From positions 372,001 to 436,000 of the forward strand of contig CALTVE010000001.1 of the NCBI GenBank assembly GCA_943913135.1: 64,000 nucleotides of DNA. Direction: 5' to 3'. A program made the translations under genes and the position numbers. This DNA comes from an uncultured Francisella sp. (GTDB taxonomy: Bacteria; Pseudomonadota; Gammaproteobacteria; Burkholderiales; Neisseriaceae). Below the pieces are notes generated by a model, which saw nothing but the letters and a program-made list of their open reading frames with translations, did not search any database and had not been told where the DNA came from. Shown piece by piece: positions 35,283 to 43,600 of the stretch (position 1 is its first letter; each line of letters begins with the position of its first letter).

Positions 35283-36428
35283 ATGTCTACCCTGCCTTTA
35301 CCTGCTACTTCTGAGCAACATATCAGCTTGGTTTTGACTGAAAAAATTCGCACTGCTGTAACAGAAAATGCTGGTTTTTTACCCTTTGATGATTACGTAC
35401 GCTACGTGCTCTATACTCCAGGTTTGGGTTACTACAGCAGTAAAGAGACGGTCATTGGTCAACATGCCGATTTTATTACCGCTCCCAATCTCCATCCTAT
35501 TTTTGCTCGCACTTTGGCCCATGCTATTGCTCCCGTATTGGTACAAAGTGAAGGAATAATCTATGAATTGGGAGCAGGGACTGGGGAAATGGCTGTTGAA
35601 CTGCTACAGGCTTTACCAGAAATTAAGCGTTATGCCATCTTAGATGTATCCCCTGTTTTAAAGGAAAAGCAGCTTGCTGTTATCGAGCAAAAAGTGCCAC
35701 ATTATAAAAACAAAGTAGATTTTTTAGATACACTGCCAAAAAAAATTAATGGTTTTATTCTAGGCAATGAGGTATTAGATGCTTTACCTTTTTCTTTAGT
35801 TCGTAAAAATGAAGGCCATTATGAAGAGGTGGGTGTCGGTCTTAACGGCTATGATAATTTGCAATTGAAAAGCCGACCCCTACACGATCCTATCCTTTTG
35901 CAAGAAGCAGACAACTATCTTGCCCACGTCCCCCCCCCCTATGAGAGTGAACTGCACCTTGAACAAAAAGCCTTAATTCGCACGTTAAGTCAACGCTTAG
36001 AAACAGGCGCTGCTTTATTTATCGATTACGGCTTCGACGCTGCCCAGTATTACCACCCCGATCGAACAACAGGCACTATGATGCTGCATTATCGTGGACA
36101 CAGTTTAACCGATCCCTTTTTCTACCCGGGACTTGCCGATTTAACTTGCCACGTTAATTTCTCGGCTATTGCTGAAGCAGCCGTTGAGGGTGGCAGTGAC
36201 CTAATCGGCTATGCTTCACAAAGCAATGTGCTTTTAAACCTGGGAATAGTAGAATTTCTTGAGCAACAAAACCCATCTAGTTTAACTTATATTAAGACTG
36301 CCCAGGCGATTAAAATCCTAATTAATCCCCATGAAATGGGCGAACTTTTTAAAATAATTGCTTTCGGAAAAAACATAGACCCTGATTGGCAGGCTTTTGC
36401 TTATCAAGATTGGACCGACCGTTTATAA
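35283..36428 (+). CDS. SAM-dependent methyltransferase of the MidA/NDUFAF7 family
   Basis: A protein of about 381 residues of the DUF185 family. Motifs include FLPFDDYVRYVLYTPGLGYY, HADFITAPNLHPIFART, the SAM-binding YELGAGTGEMA, LGNEVLDALP, FIDYGFDAAQYYHPDRTTGTM and VNFSAIAEAA. The eukaryotic relative NDUFAF7 methylates an arginine of complex I; the bacterial substrate is not known. I chose the ATG at 35283; a TTG at 35265 would lie within a few bases of the probable transcription start (TACAAT at 35249-35254). It is divergent from mraZ. Confidence 0.9.
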   Translation: MSTLPLPATSEQHISLVLTEKIRTAVTENAGFLPFDDYVRYVLYTPGLGYYSSKETVIGQHADFITAPNLHPIFARTLAHAIAPVLVQSEGIIYELGAGTGEMAVELLQALPEIKRYAILDVSPVLKEKQLAVIEQKVPHYKNKVDFLDTLPKKINGFILGNEVLDALPFSLVRKNEGHYEEVGVGLNGYDNLQLKSRPLHDPILLQEADNYLAHVPPPYESELHLEQKALIRTLSQRLETGAALFIDYGFDAAQYYHPDRTTGTMMLHYRGHSLTDPFFYPGLADLTCHVNFSAIAEAAVEGGSDLIGYASQSNVLLNLGIVEFLEQQNPSSLTYIKTAQAIKILINPHEMGELFKIIAFGKNIDPDWQAFAYQDWTDRL

Positions 36429-36434
36429 CCCGTC

Positions 36435-36463
36435 TTGACTAGAATAAGTAAAATCTATATAAT
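36435..36463 (+). promoter_or_regulatory. Sigma70 promoter of the tRNA-Met gene
   Basis: TTGACT (36435-36440) and a perfect TATAAT (36458-36463) are 17 bases apart. The expected transcription start near 36470 leaves a 5' leader of about 26 bases before the tRNA, to be removed by RNase P. Confidence 0.8.
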
Positions 36464-36495
36464 TGTTATTTTTATTTAATAATATGATACGCTAC

Positions 36496-36569
36496 GGCGA
36501 ATTAGCTCAGTCGGTTAGAGCAGAGGAATCATAATCCTTGTGTCCGGGGTTCGAGTCCCTGATTCGCCA
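36496..36569 (+). tRNA. tRNA-Met (CAT)
   Basis: A full cloverleaf of 74 bases: acceptor GGCGAAT pairs with ATTCGCC, the D-arm has TAGCTCAGTCGGTTAGAGC, the anticodon loop ATCATAA gives CAT, and the T-arm contains GGTTCGAGTCC. The 3' CCA is not encoded (ACTA follows). The anticodon-arm sequence (GAGGAATCATAATCC) is that of elongator tRNA-Met; a lysidine-modified tRNA-Ile2 shares the CAT anticodon and cannot be fully excluded. Confidence 0.93.
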
Positions 36570-36570
36570 C

Positions 36571-37060
36571 TATTTTTATGGCCTCCCTTATCGCTTTTAT
36601 AAGCCTTATCAGGTTATTTTCCAATTTTCCGCACATAAAAAATATCTGAGTTTAAAAGATTTTCTTCCAATACCTGATTTTTATCCAGCCGGTCGTCTCT
36701 AAGATAACGATAGTGAAGGTTTGATTTTGCTAACTTGTGATGGAAAAATTCAAAACCGCTTAAGCCATCTTAAATTTTATCACCAAAAAACTTATTTAGT
36801 ACAGCTAGAGAAGGTAACTACGATGAAAATGCGCTCCTCGCTTTGGCCCAACCGATTGGATTTAAAGAGTACCACAGCCACAGTGCCGCTATCCGTTTAC
36901 TCACTGAAACAGAACTTCAGGCTGTTTGGCCGCATAATCCCCCTATTTGTATGCGTAAAACAGTGAACGATTTTCGGCTTGCTCTGACACTTACAGAGGG
37001 AAAAATGACCAGGTGCCAAAGATGCGCGCCCGAATAGGCTTTCCTTAAACCTTGCACCAG
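36571..37060 (+). pseudogene. rluE: rluE remnant, 23S rRNA pseudouridine synthase
   Basis: Translated piecewise, this stretch gives an RluE/RsuA-family protein: PYRFYKPYQVIFQF, then PAGRL followed by a TAA stop and DNDSEGLILLTCDGK (the family has PAGRLDxDSEGLLLLT), then QNRLSHLKFYHQKTYLVQLE. The frame shifts near 36825 to DENALLALAQPIGF and RLLTETELQAVWPHNPPI, and shifts again near 37005 (an A lost from a run) to NDQVPKMRARIGFP. At least one stop and two frameshifts, and no start codon after the tRNA, make it a dead gene. The catalytic aspartate codon survives just after the stop. Confidence 0.82.
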
Positions 37061-37094
37061 GAAAATATTGCTTTCTTAATACAAAACGAAAAAT

Positions 37095-37829
37095 TTAACG
37101 CAAACGCTTAATTAACACCGTACCAGTCCCTTTAGCAACAATGCCCAATCGCTTGGCTGCCGCATAAGAAAGATCCAAAATGCGTTTACCTACATAAGGA
37201 CCACGATCATTTATTTTAACAACCACTGATTGATGGTTAATAAGATTAGTAACTTTCACCACGGAATTTAACGGCAAGTTTTTATGCGCGGCAGTCATTT
37301 TATACATATTATAACGCTCTCCAGAGGCAGTTTTTCGCCCATGAAAAGGATATCCATACCATGAAGCAGTACCGATCTGTATTGCTCTATTGGCTGTCCC
37401 CGTTTTTAATTTATTTAAACCCGATTCTTCCTCTTTTAAAGTACGGGTCAAATGATCAATCCTCTCCTGCCGCTCGATATCCTGTCCATTAATGCTTTTA
37501 TCATCTCTATCCGCTTCTTGCTTCAAGGTTTGGATTAAATCCTTTTGTTTACTGGGCTCGTCATTGTTGGTAAGGGTTTGCACAGCTACGATCGGTAATT
37601 TTGAAAATATTGCCTTTTTCGTACTAGCTACTTCTGTAGCCCCCCCTACTCTCGCCCAGTCACTCAGTGCAATTTCCGCTTGTGATCCAGAGAATGAAGC
37701 TGCTTGCGGTGAAAAAAAACCCTCTTTATTTTTTAAAGAAGCTCTACCTACCTCGTTATCAACAGCATAGGAAAAAAAACCAGGGCTTAATAAAAAAAAT
37801 CCTAATAAATAATGTTTAGGTAATTTCAT
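37095..37829 (-). CDS. rlpA: RlpA-like septal ring protein / lytic transglycosylase
   Basis: A 244-residue exported protein. The first 22 residues form a signal peptide (hydrophobic core LLGFFLLSPGFF, cleavage near SYA), the middle (25-145) is polar with a possible coiled coil, and residues 152-243 form the double-psi beta-barrel domain with GTASWYGYPFHGRKTASGE, TAAHKNLPLNSVVKVTN and INDRGP (Asp208). RlpA of Pseudomonas cleaves denuded glycan strands at the septum. Unlike E. coli RlpA there is no C-terminal SPOR domain. A good GAAGGA ribosome binding site precedes the ATG. Confidence 0.9.
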   Translation of the reverse strand: MKLPKHYLLGFFLLSPGFFSYAVDNEVGRASLKNKEGFFSPQAASFSGSQAEIALSDWARVGGATEVASTKKAIFSKLPIVAVQTLTNNDEPSKQKDLIQTLKQEADRDDKSINGQDIERQERIDHLTRTLKEEESGLNKLKTGTANRAIQIGTASWYGYPFHGRKTASGERYNMYKMTAAHKNLPLNSVVKVTNLINHQSVVVKINDRGPYVGKRILDLSYAAAKRLGIVAKGTGTVLIKRLR

Positions 37830-37898
37830 TCATCGTATTCCTTCCTAGCTCTGAGCCATGATAGAGTTACCCCCGAACAGACGAACGAGCACTCTGAG

Positions 37899-38018
37899 CT
37901 AATTCCACAAAGGCAAATAATTTACCAATGAAGTGGCTAATTCAGTAGCCCACTGGGTTAAACCGATCAAAGAGGGCAAATTTAATAGTGTAAATGCGGG
38001 CAATAAAGGGTCCAACAT
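37899..38018 (-). CDS. Small hydrophobic peptide, 39 residues, unknown
   Basis: An ATG 6 bases after a perfect GGAGG opens a 39-codon frame ending in TAG, 69 bases upstream of rlpA on the same strand. The peptide begins MLDPLLPAF and ends NYLPLWN; it is rich in Leu, Thr, Ala and Pro, has two Trp, one Asp and one Glu, and no Lys, Arg, His or Cys. It could lie along or span a membrane. The strong initiation site is the main support. It could be a leader peptide for rlpA, a small membrane protein, or a peptide toxin; I do not recognise a family. Confidence 0.5.
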   Translation of the reverse strand: MLDPLLPAFTLLNLPSLIGLTQWATELATSLVNYLPLWN

Positions 38019-38093
38019 AAAATTCCTCCATTGTGAACGGCTTACAGTTATAAACGCTTCTAGCCAATAAAACAGGTTTGCGCATGGATAAAG

Positions 38094-38108
38094 TCCTCAA
38101 TTTGAGGA
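38094..38108. promoter_or_regulatory. Palindrome TCCTCAA-T-TTGAGGA, possible operator
   Basis: A perfect inverted repeat with 7-base arms around one base. It sits where the -35 region would be for a TACAAT -10 at 38117-38122 that precedes the small membrane-protein gene, and also upstream of the 39-residue ORF on the other strand. A dimeric regulator could bind here; no regulator gene is adjacent. Confidence 0.4.
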
Positions 38109-38158
38109 GGTCACTGTACAATATTATTTTAATCGAGTCAAATACCTAAGGGGGCTTT

Positions 38159-38374
38159 ATGTTTGAAAAATTCTTTTTTTTGTCTATAACTGCTGCAATT
38201 TGTACCTTCATCTTAGGGATTTTTGGTGGGGTAACCCTCGCTCATATGCTCCATCCTCATTTACAGGAGTCTCCGCTAACTTTAAACGAAACCACTCAGC
38301 TGCAGAAAAATTTAATTGCCGAACATAATCAAAGAATTATTTGCGAAAAAACTTTGCGTAAATTGCAACATTAA
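38159..38374 (+). CDS. Small single-pass membrane protein, unknown
   Basis: A 71-residue protein preceded by AAGGGGG at good spacing. Residues 5-30 form one hydrophobic segment with a glycine-rich end (ILGIFGGVTLAHML); the remaining 40 residues are polar and helical (NETTQLQKNLIAEHNQRIICEKTLRKLQH). I do not recognise a family. A strong terminator follows 13 bases after the stop, so this is a single-gene unit. Confidence 0.65.
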   Translation: MFEKFFFLSITAAICTFILGIFGGVTLAHMLHPHLQESPLTLNETTQLQKNLIAEHNQRIICEKTLRKLQH

Positions 38375-38387
38375 ATAGAAAATACAA

Positions 38388-38414
38388 AAAAGGCGTCTTA
38401 AACAGACGCCTTTT
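38388..38414. terminator. Bidirectional terminator
   Basis: AAAAGGCGTCT and AGACGCCTTTT form an 11-base perfect stem around a 5-base TAAAC loop, with A- and T-tracts on either side. It serves the small membrane-protein gene on the plus strand and the autotransporter, which ends at 38434, on the minus strand. Confidence 0.88.
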
Positions 38415-40639
38415 ATATGTAAGGGTAAAAAAACTATAGTTCCTTACGAAATCCAATAGAGTAAGACAAGTTTTTACTCTTAATCTTTATTCTTATCGAT
38501 GCCGTAATCGACTGCAGTAGTAATACGGGTGGTTTTATTGATCTTATATTGTACCGTTGGCTTGATTTCGAACCATGTCCTATTCGATCTAACTATTCGA
38601 TTGGCTTCACGATGAAAATTAGTGGTAAAGCGTTTTAAACCGCCTTCAGCCATCATCTTCTTCGTATCATTGTCATCTACACTCCTATTGGCGGTCAAAT
38701 CGATAGACCCACGCAATTTAGCTGAATCATCAGGACAATCATCGGAAATACGTAAACCTGTAGTCACGTATTGTTGATTACGTGTTTGTTTCTTAAAGTG
38801 CATTGCCATAATAGAATCACATTCTTCTTCAAAGCCTTTCACTTGATAATGATTCTGCGTGTACGCCACGAAAGGTGCTGCTACCCACGTGCCCCCCTAG
38901 GTTAAATTCATACCCTGTTTCTACACGGCCACCCCAGGTTTCACCACTGGTACCGCTTGTTTCTATTTGAACTTTCTTGCCCAAAGGAATAGAACGGTGA
39001 ATTGAATCGAAATCGGTTTTCACCCCACTCACGATACCATTCATCCACCATGGACCATTGGAATATTGAGCGAAAAGACTTAATCCATAGTCTCTTTGAT
39101 CATACTTCAAGTTATGGTGCGGATGCATATCGTTTATCCCTAAAGATGCCATAACACCTAAATCTAAGCCCGCAGCCATTAGAATTATGTAACTGATATT
39201 AAAGCCGTTATACACCACCGCTCGATTATTCAAACTACGTTTTTGTCGACTATAACCACCAGAAAAACCGCCAAATACACAACGATTACCATTATTTTGA
39301 TAGATACGGGCGTTGATACGATTAAGTTCACTCAACAGATAATCCTGACGTGCCTTAGCCCCAGTTTCCAGAGAACGTGATAAACCTGTCATATATGCCG
39401 GTGTATTCACTGTCGCAATAGCATACTCAGCGATAATGCGATGCATTAATGCACTGGGGTGATGCCAATCGGTAAACATATAACGACGACCATCATCACC
39501 ATGGTAAAAGCTATCGCCCAAATCACAAAAAGGCGCTACGTGACCAATACTACATTCAGGCACGAGAATCTCATCAATACCATAAGACAATGGATCATTG
39601 AGCACATCGCGGAACAAACCATCGATATCCAATTGAACAATGTTACCACCGTGAACTTTATTCAAGGCTTCTTCTTGCGCATTGTTAAACCATTTCACCA
39701 CGTTGCTGCCTGTACTAAAGGCCGTATTGAAATAGAACGCCACCAATGAGCGAGGTATCAATGGATAACGTGCATGGATAGCATTAATGTTGTTTTCTCG
39801 GAAATAAGCTAAACCATTGCCATTTTTCAAATTACCCACTCGATTTGCTTGCTGGATCACGCAAAAATTCATCTTGCGCTTTCATTAACCAACCGCCCAA
39901 ATTAAACAAATTAAATGGGGTGCCTTCCGTAATCATACCGGTATCCATGGTCGCTTCCAGCAATACACCCGTAAAGGGAGTGTATCCAGGACTGGGCAAA
40001 TTCATCACCAAAATCGGCCCTTCAGCGCCCCTGTCAATCAGTTTTTGCGATAACCTCGCCGGGAATATCGCTTTGTCGTTCAAATACGGCTGCCCTCTTT
40101 GCGGTCCATTCAGGATGGTCCCCCAAGCAAAAGGATTCATCAAAGCATATTGGATGTCACCGGTTACGTCGTTACCACTGCCCCAAATTACAAAGGCATC
40201 GTCTTTATGAGCTGTGTTGCCGTTCTTCTTCAAATATCGCAATACCTAATTTTTCAAAGAATCACGAGGAATCACCCAACTTAGGGGGTCAAGCGGATCG
40301 TTGCGCAACACAGAACCGGAAATCGCATAGTTCACCCCGCCAAAACGCTCAGGGGTAACCGCTTTACCTGCTAAGGCCAAAGATAGGTACGAGTTATACA
40401 TCACATAGGGATTACCATCCGCCATATAAACAGACCCGCGGCCAAAAGAACCCGTATCGGATAAAGAGTCACCAAATATCACCAAATTGCGGAATTCAAA
40501 ATCATCAGTATCGCGCGCGTAATCGTAAGGAATAAAGCCATATTTCCAATTGCACGCTTGCGCGGTTCCCGCCTTAGAGGACAAGGCACTGCCAGCGCCC
40601 GAAATAACCGGTGCATAGGTAGCACTCATCGAAAGAGGC

Positions 40640-43600
40640 CCTGCAGAAGGCGCCAGGCTAGACATGCTTTCCAAGCTAGGCAAACCACTTACTGCCGCTG
40701 TAGATACGCTGCTACCGATCGGTCCTACACTTGAAGCAAAAGTACCCACTGAATCGGTCCTACACTTGAAGCAAAAGTACCCACTGAACTGGCTACCGGC
40801 AAAAGCGAAGCCCCCATCATACTGCTTACTACGGGTACAGCCGCTAATGATGCGCTGGACAAGAAAGGAGCACTGCTACTTGCACTTAGGCCAGTAGCTA
40901 CTGCACTACTACTTAAAATAGGTGTACTAGAAAAGCTACTTAAGCCTGCACTACTTGAAGAAACGCCAAGACTGCTGTTTATACTTGCAGGTATATAACT
41001 TGAGGCATAAGCAGGTGCCAACACGGAGCTTGAAGGTAAAGTCACACTTTGGCTGAAAGACTCTACCACAGCAGAACTACTACCACTCAGACTGCTCAAA
41101 ACCCCACTACTCATTGCACTGGCACCTGCACTCACTGCACTGCTTGCTCCAGCAAGCGATAAGACGGCACTACTACTTGCTGGAATTGCGCTCGAACCTA
41201 TAAGTCCTGAAGGAACAGCGCTAGAGGCTTCTGGCAGAGCAGAAATTGCGGAAGGCAGACTGCTTGCTAGCGGAATACTACTCAAAGAAGCCACCACCGG
41301 TAAGCTTGAACTCAATAGCAAGCAATACACTTGAGGAAACAGGCACGCTACTGGGCGACAAAGCCACTCCTAAAACTAGCCATAGGAACCGCACTAGAAA
41401 TTAAAGGGAGCGCGCTGCTTAAACCACTAGCAATTAAGGGTAAAGCGCTTAAAGCAGAAATACTTGCCAGAAAAGGCATAGCTATACTGCTTAAAGTAAA
41501 CAACGAGGCCGGTGCCAAGCTAGAAAGAGCCAGACTAGAGGGTAAAGAAGCCAAAGAGCTTAACAAAACAGCACTCATGCTTTCTGCCAATGCTGAACTT
41601 GCCAAAGGCGTCCCACTACTTAGGGAGGCTAACGGGATAAGAACAATAGACAAGCTACTTAAAGAAGAAGCTACTAAGCTTGCCGAGCTCACCGCTGCCC
41701 TTACCGTTGGAATCGCCAATGATACTAGAGGGGCTGCGCTTGATAACAAGGGTAACGCCAGAGCAGCAGAAGAAAGAACAGAACTTGCTATTGGCAATGT
41801 ACTGGAACTTAAAGTGGTCGCTAAAATGCTAGATGGCAAAGCACTACTGCTAGAAGGTATAGAACTTGAAGCCAAGGGCAAAGCTAAAGCTAAAGAGCTG
41901 CTGCTTAAAGAAGCTGACAGGACAGCCGCCAAACTTAAAGGTACCCCAAAACTGCTTAAAGGCAAAAATGAACTACTGTTACTTAAAGGCAGAGAAGTTA
42001 ATAGCGAAATTAATGCCGAACTTTGCAAAGGTAAAGAACTACTTAAAGAACTTGTTCCCAGACTAGATAAAGATACAGCGCTACTGCTTAAAGGTATTGC
42101 TAAGCTAGCGGAACTTAAGCCCATCAGCCTTAAACTGCTACTAGATAGGCTGCTCGGAATAGCACTGCTGGTTAAAGGTAAAAATGAAAGTGCAGAAGGA
42201 ATCCCTGATGAACTTAACAGTGATCCACTACTGGTTAACGGTAAAGCAGAGGACAATGAAATTAAAGCAGCACTGATTAAAGAAATAAAACTTAAACTAA
42301 GACTTAAAACGGAAGTCAACAAGGGCACACTACTGCTACTTAAAGGCAAGCCAGAAAAAAGAAGTAGAGAAAAAGAAAGACTGCTGCTTAAAGCCAAAGC
42401 TGCACTCGGCAGACCACTGCTGCTTAAAGGCATTGCTAAACTGCTAAAAGGTAATGAACTTAATAAGCTGCTGTTTGCTAAACTGGTTAAACCAGCAGAT
42501 AAGGCACTACTGCTTAAGGCAAGACTGCTTAACGGCAAAGCTAGGCTACCAGAACTTAAACTACTTACAGCCAAAGGAATAGAACTTAAAGGCAACAAAC
42601 TTAAGAGCGACGCGCTTAAAGGCAACAACACACTACCTAAAAACGAAGATAATGCCGACAAAGCACTGCTAACAGCCAGGCTGAACGGTAGACTACTTAG
42701 TAACAAGTTACTAAACACACTTAAGGGTAAAGCACTTAAAGTAGAACTTAAGCTTAAGGTCAAAGGCAATGTAGCCAAGCTACTTAAAATCGCTGAACTT
42801 GCCAAAGGCAAGGCGCTTAAGCTTGGCAGCAGCTCTAGACTGCTTAAGGGTAAAGCACCGCTTAAGCTCGATATTCCTAAACTTATAGAAGAAGACGCTA
42901 AAGGATAAGCGCTACTGCTTAAACTTAGGCTAACCAAAGCCAAAGCGCTTGAAGAAGCCGCCAAAGGTAGAGAAAGCAAAGAAGAGCTGCCTAAACTTAA
43001 ACTACTAAGAGCCGGAGGTAAAGCCGATAGCAACAAGGGAATAGCGCTACTGCTTAATAAACTGCCACTTATCGCGCTAGTCAAAGCCAAAGCACTAGGA
43101 ACTGTAGCACTGATGCTTAAACTTGCTGCACTCGCAGATAAAGGTAACGAGAGACTAGAAGGTAAGCTTAATAAGAAAGCACTTAGGCTCAAAGATGAAG
43201 CTAAAGGAAGACTCGATAACGCCAAACTAGCACTTACCGCCGCACTTAACAAAGATAAAGAGGCAAGAGTGCTCAAAGAAGGCACTAAACTGCTTAAAGG
43301 CAAGGAAGATAAAGTAGAAAGTAGGCTTGGTAGTAAACTGCTGGTCGACAGGCTCGACAACACAGCACTGCTTGATAAAGGCAAACTGCTCAAAGGTAAG
43401 GAAATAGCACTTAATGACAACGGAATCGCACTGCTGCTAGAAGGTAAACTGCTTGCCAATGATGACAGTGCCGGTAGCAATAAAGAACTACTCAACAGTG
43501 CACTCGAAGTTGCTAATGCCGATGATGACAGTTCAGAAGGTAAAGCAGACAGCGCCGAAGAACTTAAAGGTAAGCTGCTAGAAGTTAAGCCTAAAGAACT

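Noticed and set aside
36496..36569. tRNA-Ile2 instead of tRNA-Met
   Set aside because: Both have a CAT anticodon, but the anticodon arm and variable loop match elongator tRNA-Met better; kept as a caveat.
41331..42908. Plus-strand open frame of 525 codons, Lys/Leu/Glu-rich (and similar frames at 43113-44561, 44592-45629, 45894-46838, 46790-48703)
   Set aside because: These are codon-mirror shadows of the Ser/Leu/Ala-rich gene on the minus strand. They lack ribosome binding sites and recognisable domains, and their composition is fully predicted by complementing AGY, TTA and GCN codons.
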